The notes beneath the pieces were generated by a model. It saw only the letters and a list, made by a program, of their open reading frames with translations, did not search any database and was not told the DNA's origin. Both the position numbers and the translations under genes were made by a program. DNA of 64,000 nt from Heliocybe sulcata (taxonomy: Eukaryota; Basidiomycota; Agaricomycetes; Gloeophyllales; Gloeophyllaceae), in the NCBI GenBank assembly GCA_004369045.1, contig ML213505.1, forward strand, positions 1,423,849 through 1,487,848, in the 5' to 3' direction. Shown piece after piece: positions 56,971-64,000 of this stretch (within the stretch, counting starts at the first letter, position 1; every line of letters begins with the position of its first letter).

Positions 56971-59056
56971 CTATGGGGAAATGATATCCGCCAGCTGCGT
57001 GGCGGGGATTGCAGCCGGGTATGCCCTGCGAGCCAATCTTGTCATGGTCTTCTGCTCGTATGCGTAAGCAAAGCCGATAAGGTTGTACTCGCTGTATGCA
57101 GTCCCAAGGAAAGATAGGCCAAAGGGCACACCGGGAGCTGGGTAGACGGTGTTTGGTCCTGCGCTCTCCGTAGTCGTATTGTCAGGATAGAACCCCAGAG
57201 GGACTGGAAGCATTTTCACACATAAGAATATACCACCGAGTCAAGTGGCGACACGAACCTGTTACGATGGGATAGCCAGCGATCGCTGCATAATCAAGTA
57301 TATTCAGGATAAACTCTTATACCGGGGGTACACTTCATACCTGCGGGAGTCGTAGTTCGTCCGTTAGCGGGCAAGACTAGGGCATCCAGGTTGTATTGCT
57401 GGAGAGCGGCATCGATACCATTGGTACGTCCAAGCTGGTAGTCGGCAGCCAGTGCTTGATAGAAAGTGGCATTGTATCCGCTGGTAGCCTCGGCTGCGAT
57501 CAGACTGTAGAAGGTGAGTTCTAGGGCCCACAGATAAGTAGTCTAACTAAGAGGACATACGTCGACTGCGATGTATATCCTGTTGGCTCTTCGAGAGTAG
57601 GATTCGCGTCATCAAACGCGATCAACTCTGCAAGACTACGAACGCCAGAAGGATTCGTATACAAGGATTGGTACCACGCATTGATTTGGACCTAATGGCA
57701 AATTCAGACTTCGCTGCCCGTCTTCGCACTAGTACTGCACACACCTTAAAGTCAACAGCATTGACTATACTCTCATTGCGCGACGCATATATCTGGTACG
57801 CAGACGGGAGATCGGCAGGGTCCACAATCGTAGCACCAAGGCTCTCAAGGGTCTGTAATGCCGTCCCAAACGCAGACATCACGGTATCATCAAGCCCCGA
57901 GTATGCCGGCTCGAGGAACATGGCCCGAGGCACTCCTATCCTCGCACCTTGAAGTGCATTTGCGCTGAGAGCTCTCTCGTACTGGGGTACACGGTTCGGC
58001 TGGGCAAGCGTGAAGTTGTCGTTCGGGTCCGGTCCTGCAATGATGGACAGAACTATAGCTGCATCTGATACAGAGCGTGTCAGAGGCCCAACCGTGTCTT
58101 GATGTTCGGAAATCGGGATTACTGAGAACCCGTACAGTATACCCTGAGCTGATAGCAATTAATCAAGGTAAGTAAATCTTACCTCCAGCTCGCGAAGTCA
58201 GTCCCACAGTCGGCTTGATACCAGCCAAATTGTTATGGCTTGCAGGGCAGGTGATACTCCCGTCGGTCTCGGTCCCGAGAGTAACAGCGGCAAGCCCAAT
58301 CGAAGCTGCCACGCCGGAGCCCGCGGAGGATCCACATGGATCCGATCCTGGATAATAAGCAGCTGTACACTGTCCTCCGCGACCCGACCACCCTGAAGCG
58401 AGGTTCCCCCGGTAGTGAGCGAACTCCGAGAGATTCGCTTTGCCTGGGACAACAAAGCTTAGATCGTTTCATGACACCCGTGCCTGTCGCGAGAGCATGC
58501 GTACCAAGAATAATCGCCCCTGCCGCCCGTAAGCGCTTCACAACTCCGGCATCACCAGGGACAATGGACCCTAACATACTGTAGGATCCGGCCGTGGTGT
58601 TCATACCTTCTGATGCTGTCGTTGCGATATTGTCCTTCAACAATACGGGGATACCGTGCAGCAGGCTCCTGGGACCCAACAGTTGCCTCTCAGCATCAAG
58701 CGCGGCAGCCTCCGCGAGTGCGGATGGGTTAGTCTCAATGACAGCGCGTAGCGCTGGTCCCTGCAGGTTCACTTCGCTGATCCTAGCAAAGTAAGCCTGT
58801 CGCACCTCAGTGTCTGGATAGCCACAACTGCAAATTGCGGACAAACCTTAAGAAGATCCACGCTCGTAAAGTCCCCCGCGTTCAGACCCGTCTGTAACTC
58901 GATTACGCTGGCCTCGTATAGATCGGGCAAGGCCCATCTCTTGGTAAGAGAAGACTTGACCTCAGCTCTAACGACCGCCCCATAGGCTGCCTGCGCCAAC
59001 AGCGCAAGAACGAGCCCGAAACCGAACAGAAAGAGTCGCAGCGTGCGTGAAAGCAT
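56971..59056 (-). CDS. Secreted amidase (amidase signature family), copy 3, 564 aa
   Basis: Third tandem paralogue. Eight exons: 59056-58847, 58796-58505, 58443-58183, 58121-57745, 57691-57561, 57504-57341, 57285-57259 and 57203-56971. The signal peptide is LRLFLFGFGLVLALLAQAAY. The triad is complete: [22 protein letters not shown] and [10 protein letters not shown]. One Ser of the glycine/serine loop is Ala here, at a variable position. The second intron of copies 1 and 2 is missing: [10 protein letters not shown] is continuous, a clean intron loss. All remaining introns use GT-AG. The protein is otherwise co-linear with copy 2. Tandem copies of secreted hydrolases are often regulated together, but I see no shared promoter motif. 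Confidence 0.93.
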
Positions 59057-62000
59057 CTTGCGTCCGAGCAGCTACCTCCGACGCTCAATGACTCTCAGAT
59101 AAATACCAGCACAACCGGGAACTATCGGATGGCCTTATGCGCGGAAGCAGAGATAGGATGGGAAGAGACAGATATATACTCCTTATCTTGCGTCGAGACC
59201 GTCGTCGAAGTCGAGAAGTAATCTAGCATTACGACCTTTATTGACCGCCTTGCTGGCGCGGAATGGGGGCGGAGGGTACGGCAGGACCAGGTGCTCTGAA
59301 GATGGAACCTATCGAGAGGCGGCAAGGGGAAGTGGCAAGATAGTGCGGCGTCCAAGGGATAAGATAAGATGACATTGACGCAAGCTGGGACGGATATTGC
59401 CGGTGGAATCGGAATGACAAACGTATGAGCAGAAAGCGGTGTAGACAAGTTATGTCGACCCAGGAGAGCCACCTGACTCAGAACGGTACCGACAGGGATA
59501 TGACCGGCGCATGTTCCGAGCACTGAGACACGAAAAGCAGGAGCGGTAAGGGTTCTCTCGTACCTCAGAATCACATAGAATAGCACAGAATCGAACACAT
59601 CGGTGCAAACGGACCGCCTAATAAAGAAGACCAGCGCAGAATCTCGGAACGACTCCGGCAAGAAGGGGAGCATGACACCGCCCATACATCCCTGGCAGAA
59701 GTCGTCAGAATAGGGCAAAGATCGACCAGGTCACGAGCGCAGTCTGAGAGAACACGAATGTACAGCCTGAGAGAATCGACGCAACCACTCAAATCAGGCA
59801 GGATTGGCGGTTATTCGGTTCATCGTGATAAGTGGGTCTTCAACATGAAAAGTATCCGAGACATATGAGCACATAGAGGTGACGTGTTGTTGACGACAAT
59901 GTCGTCTACGCAGGAAGAACGAGAAGCGCCGCTTTCCCAGAGTTGAAGTACCTCCAGACAAAGGCCACCGGGATGGACATAAGCAGTGATTTCGCCGGAT
60001 CCCAAAGATCGATAAATCACAGACAAACGCAAGATCCGTAGAGTTTCGCAAGCACGATTGTATGCTCCACTCGGGTTGAGAGGACGATTCAGGTAACTGA
60101 TCTGGACAGATCCCTACGGCATCCCAGCTGGATAGATATCTGACACACTGGGCAACCGATTGACCGTTGAAGGCGACCCGCATAACGAGATGCACGCATG
60201 GTCCTGCGTTGATCTTTACGAGCATCGTGGCCGGAGCTTGCAGAGGACGTGTAGTGAGTACGCCCTGAAGGTGAGTTCTGGCTTCATGCCGATTCAACAG
60301 GATATGGCAATGGCATCCCAAGGAGTTGAACAACCTCTATTAGCTTGAGCAAGTGACGTAAAAGTATGGCACACTTACCTAGGGATCGAGAAGATCCGGC
60401 GTTCAACTCTCGTCGCAGAAGGCAAGAGCTGACCGAAGCCTTATACGTCGCAGGATCGTCAAACAGTGAGGCAACATTCCCATGTCGTATCATGAGCGCG
60501 TTGACGTGGCCAACGAGCGTCAACATCACGGCGACACTAAAAACGTCAAAGGGATGCTACAATACTGCCAATCGCGTTCAGTGAAAATGGTGAAAATGAG
60601 CAGAACGTAATAAACACACCCGATTCAGACTGAGGGTTCCTGTCAACAGCGAAGGGGATCGCACGGAGTACGCGGGGAAAGCGTTCAGTAAACCTTTTGA
60701 TGCATTACTCCACATTCCTGGGGAAAGGGTCCTGATGTGCGGTGGCGCTGCCTCTTTCATCATGCCCGTCCCAAGCAGCTGGCGCGACAGGGCGACTAAT
60801 CCGGCAGCGCACTGAAATAATCAACGGGGGCGTACGGGGGTATTCTCATCGACGTTCAGAGAGAAGATGAGATAGGAACATATCCGAGCGCCAGCAATCA
60901 TTGAGTCAAAGCGTGATTTGGCCGCCCCCGCATAGAAGACGCGATTCCTAATTTCCCCGCGCCAATGCTGTAAATGCTTAACATAATGGGGAAGGATCCG
61001 AGCCCTTTGGTTCTGTGACTGCTGGACGCACTGTCTCGTACATAACTTTGCCGCCAAATGGGCAGTCGCTATGTAAAGTATGGATCGACAGGATAACCAC
61101 CGAATGCGCTGTCCCCTGCAAGGATCATATGCTGTCGCTCCGACTACGGCCGTCGTCCTCCATAATAAGATCTCAAAGAGCATGTGCAAGGGCGCGAAAC
61201 CACTCTCGACGGGTAACACGCGTAAACGACCCATGAGAAAATCAACCGAAAGGCGAGTCGTTATGGCAGCGGGGGGGTCACAAGGTGTGGAGGCCATCAG
61301 CGTTCAATAGAGCGTACTCGTTGCCGAGCAAGCAGAACCCCGCCGGCCTTCAAACCGAGGCGTGCCGTGGGAAGAAACAGGAGGGTCACGGACCTCCCCT
61401 GATTGGAAGGTTGCTTCCGAGGACGCGCTCCGGGCCACGTGGCGCTGCAACTCCGTGTCTTCATCGGCTGTTTGCGTGCAGCCCACCGCGGTCTCGTTGG
61501 GAGGATCTGGTGCCTTTACCCCTGCTTTCGACCGTGTTGTGCGCGACCCATGACCGCGCAAAGGTACGTACAACGTCCGCGCTCATTCGCTGCAGGCACT
61601 CCGAAGACCAGTTCTGAAAATGTGGGCCGTTGCATTGGCGGAGCTCCGGTTTCTTCAGTGGCCGGGCGGTTTGTCGAGCTTGCTTACTCGTCACCGCGGT
61701 ATTGAGTTTGAGGGTCTCTGGCCTATATGTTTTGGCCGCCTGCGGCGCGCGGACGCTGGCCAGGACGACGACGAGGGTGATCAGAGCCGGACCTTCTGGC
61801 TTAGCTCTGGCGGACCGGAGGGCTGCACCTGCCACGATCACTGTCTGGATTTCATATACAATAGCTCGCCGGAGCGAAACCTAACGCGACGCGTGTTATG
61901 GGAACGTAAAGCAATTGGCCGCTGTATTGTGAGTGATCACAACTATATGCGCCCTTCATTCTATCGCAACTTGGGACAATTGTAGATGAGACCCTGGGGA

Positions 62001-62819
62001 AACGTTGTTTCTGGTAGGCTGACTTCGCGTTAGGTTTCGGCTCTGGACCGCGAAAGTCCCGATACGTTCGGTCCTTCATACACCCCGTCAATCCAGCTGG
62101 TCGTACGATGTCTGTTGCGGGATGTATGTTTGCTAAGCTCGGAACGAATCAAGTGGGACGGGAGTCCGACATACCTGATACGCCACCAGAAATACGCGCA
62201 TCTCTCACATTCCTATTCGTGCATGTGGGTGTTTCCGGGGAAATCACGGACCCCTGCGTGCACGCAACTTGATCTGTGCACTGCGTCAAGGAAGAACCCG
62301 AGGCCACGTTGAGTCTGTTTCTCCTATCTCAAGACGGGCTTCCTTATGAATTGGCACAGAAGCCTAAAGCGTCCTCGTCGGATCTTGTAGGCTGGAAAGC
62401 GTTCGAAGCTATACTTGTTCTGTGTGGCCTGTGACTTCGAGGGTGCGAGCGATGGAGACTTGTGATGAACAGGGCAGTGAATGTTGTTGAATGCTCCACA
62501 GCACTTGACCGTAGAGATAGAATTAAGCCTTCTGTGCCTGCCTGATGCGGGGTAGATTGTCGACCGCCATAGAGATGTGGCTCCTGCGTGGCGTGTACCC
62601 TATACGTGTTGCGGAGTCCGGGTAGTCAGTGCCACCCGGAGTGGGATTTAATGTTGGGTTAAGCGAGGGTGATTAAAAGAGGATGTTATGTAAGGATCTG
62701 TGGCCGAGGGACGAATCTCCGATACTGCTGTAATTGGGTTTCACCTTCCAACAAACCCCAATTCGTGCCTTCCGCGGCCGTTTCCCGGCATAACTCTTCT
62801 TGAGCTCGCCATGGCAGAC
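59057..62819. other. 3.8-kb stretch without a convincing gene
   Basis: Many open frames of 60-200 codons occur on both strands but none resembles a family I know or joins by splice sites. Minus-strand frames at 59122-59718 and 60284-60529 contain hydrophobic stretches (FDSVLFYVILR, MMLTLVGHVNALM) that recall fungal multi-pass membrane proteins, possibly a decayed gene. I see no terminal repeats or transposase text. Confidence 0.4.
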
Positions 62820-62825
62820 TATAAA
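62820..62825 (+). promoter_or_regulatory. TATA box of the small Pro/Ser-rich gene
   Basis: TATAAA, 81 bases before the ATG at 62901. Confidence 0.5.
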
Positions 62826-62900
62826 GAGCGGACTTGCTGTCTCCAAGAAACATAGCCCTTCGCACCACACCAGCCTCTCATCGCACCTCCTCGCATCACA

Positions 62901-63308
62901 ATGTCCAACCCCGTCCTCGCATCCTTCGACCCCTTCGCGGTCCACCCATTCACCAGCAACAAGGGTCTCGCTCCCAAACCACCCCAGCCCACCGGCTTCC
63001 CTGCACCCATCCCCAACTCCATGCTCAACCACTCCGCGGCAGCACCCGCCTCCCCCTCCTCCTCGCCGCCCTCCTCGTCCTCCCAGACCCCCATCCACGC
63101 GCCCAGGCCGCGCCGCGCCAACAGCCCAGGGTCACCTCCCGCGCGCCCCCAGGCCCACGGCGTCTTCGTCCCCTTCCGCCCGGAGCAGTCGTCGCCAGAC
63201 CTCCCAGACATACTTCTCAAGAAGAAGCCAGCCTACGGCTTCAGCTTTGGCTCGGAGCCCTCGACGCCGCCGACGGGGAAGAGCAGGGACGGGAGGTCCA
63301 AGCATTGA
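62901..63308 (+). CDS. Unknown 135-aa Pro/Ser-rich protein
   Basis: Single exon, 135 residues, not recognised. It opens with MSNPVLASFDPFAVHPFTSN, has a Pro/Ser/Ala-rich middle (APASPSSSPPSSSSQTP) and a more conserved-looking block FVPFRPEQSSPDLPDILLKK before YGFSFGSEPSTPPTGKS. No signal peptide, membrane segment or cysteine. Probably disordered. The upstream TATA box and strong C-in-third-position codon use (many GCC, CCC, TCC) argue that it is a real and perhaps well-expressed gene. The other two plus-strand frames are also open here because the region is GC-rich, so the frame choice rests on the ATG and TATA spacing. Confidence 0.6.
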   Translation: MSNPVLASFDPFAVHPFTSNKGLAPKPPQPTGFPAPIPNSMLNHSAAAPASPSSSPPSSSSQTPIHAPRPRRANSPGSPPARPQAHGVFVPFRPEQSSPDLPDILLKKKPAYGFSFGSEPSTPPTGKSRDGRSKH

Positions 63309-63749
63309 TTTCCATGTTCGCATGTGATTGTATACCCTGGCGATGACATAGTGCGTACCGACTATTGTCCATCACTTCTTCCATAGAACTAACTTGTCCT
63401 TTCAGAGCCATCACCACCGTCTCGTGCCGCCGGAGATGGGGCTTTCATGATCTTCTATGCTCCAACATGGAGTATCAGAGTTTTAGTCTCAATATGCGGG
63501 GGAGGCGGGGTTCCGAAGGAGAGAAGATAAGCCAAAATGAACTCAGTTCTACTGAGGAAGCAGTGGTCAAAATTTGTACTTGTATGCCATCTGGATTCTG
63601 ATCTTGGGACTTTCGGCTGCATGGTTTCGTCGCATACCTTACTTCATCGTCATTGCTTTCCATTCCTACCACATCCTTGCCATTTCCTTACTAGCATAAT
63701 CGTCGCATCTTTACCCTGTACCATCATATCGTTCCATCGTCGCTGTAAT
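63309..63749. other. Intergenic region upstream of NTAQ1
   Basis: 440 bases. Short frames only, no RNA gene or repeat seen. Confidence 0.45.
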
Positions 63750-64000
63750 ATGCATTCGCCTCCACTACCCGATCGCGTTGCCCCTATCCCACCGCAAGTG
63801 CCTCCTGATAGCGTGTATACGCGCTGCTACTGCGAAGAAAACATCTACCTTTTAGCAACAGAGTTTGAAGCGCGCAGGGATATCAAAGATAGATGGGAAG
63901 TCTGCGTCGCATTCATTTCTAACGCAGGGAAGACAGTAAGTTCGTCCCTCCGTGCGACCGCAGATAGGCCTTGCCCTAAGCCCCTGCCATCCGATAGGTA
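63750..64000 (+). CDS. NTAQ1: Protein N-terminal glutamine amidohydrolase, 5' part only
   Basis: Converts N-terminal Gln of proteins to Glu, the first step of the Gln branch of the N-degron pathway. The first exon 63750-63935 encodes 62 residues with the family's start block YTRCYCEENIYLLATEF, in which the first Cys is the catalytic one, then WEVCVAFISNAGKT. The intron 63936-63997 is GT-AG, and the last three bases GTA would give the Val of the conserved KTVALW. The rest lies beyond the window, including the catalytic His and Asp. The start codon is the first ATG and fits the family length upstream of the Cys. Confidence 0.85.
   Translation, partial: MHSPPLPDRVAPIPPQVPPDSVYTRCYCEENIYLLATEFEARRDIKDRWEVCVAFISNAGKTVSSSLRATADRPCPKPLPSDR

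Overview
The window is nuclear DNA of a filamentous basidiomycete, most likely an Agaricomycete. The genes are dense on both strands. They are cut by many short introns (mostly 50-65 nt), and coding DNA is moderately GC-rich. The proteins include fungal families such as a Zn2Cys6 regulator, a Mzm1-type LYR protein and a Gly/Pro-tailed zinc ribbon. I rebuilt 29 genes from codon phase and splice signals. They hold about 150 introns, and every complete gene model closes in frame. I see no transposon, tRNA, rRNA or CRISPR array. Species and chromosome cannot be told from the sequence alone.

Layout. 1-4.6 kb: the 3' part of an M24 peptidase, an unknown gene and an MFS transporter. 4.6-7.1 kb: gene-free. 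7.1-13.3 kb: NOP16 and a Zn2Cys6 transcription factor. 14.8-25.2 kb: a HAD hydrolase, a penta-EF-hand protein, a long-chain acyl-CoA synthetase, vitamin B6 synthase PDX1 and mitochondrial ribosomal protein mL49. The HAD protein and the acyl-CoA synthetase both end in SKL, the peroxisomal PTS1 signal, and flank the EF-hand gene. 25.8-36 kb: an unknown basic protein, Rab1/YPT1, a secreted membrane-anchored aspartic protease, a zinc-ribbon protein, a CX9C protein, and a divergent pair of an RS-rich protein and a cyclin L-like cyclin.

36.6-46.3 kb is the most distinctive part. It holds three paralogous linker histone H1 genes with shared intron positions and a CACGTG box 130-160 bp upstream of each start codon. 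Between them lie a gene predicted to fuse the complex III factor Mzm1 to a mitochondrial GGQ release factor, and an acyl-CoA-synthetase-like protein whose catalytic motifs are gone. 46.7-51.4 kb: TEL2 and an unknown protein with a C-terminal Cys/His motif. 51.7-59.1 kb: three tandem secreted amidase-signature enzymes, all on the minus strand. 59.1-62.9 kb: no convincing gene. The window ends with a small proline/serine-rich protein and the first exon of the N-terminal glutamine amidohydrolase NTAQ1.

Gene structure is notable. Six introns appear to be GC-AG, several of them confirmed by paralogues with GT at the same place. The acyl-CoA synthetase contains a 7-nt exon and what looks like a 1-nt exon.
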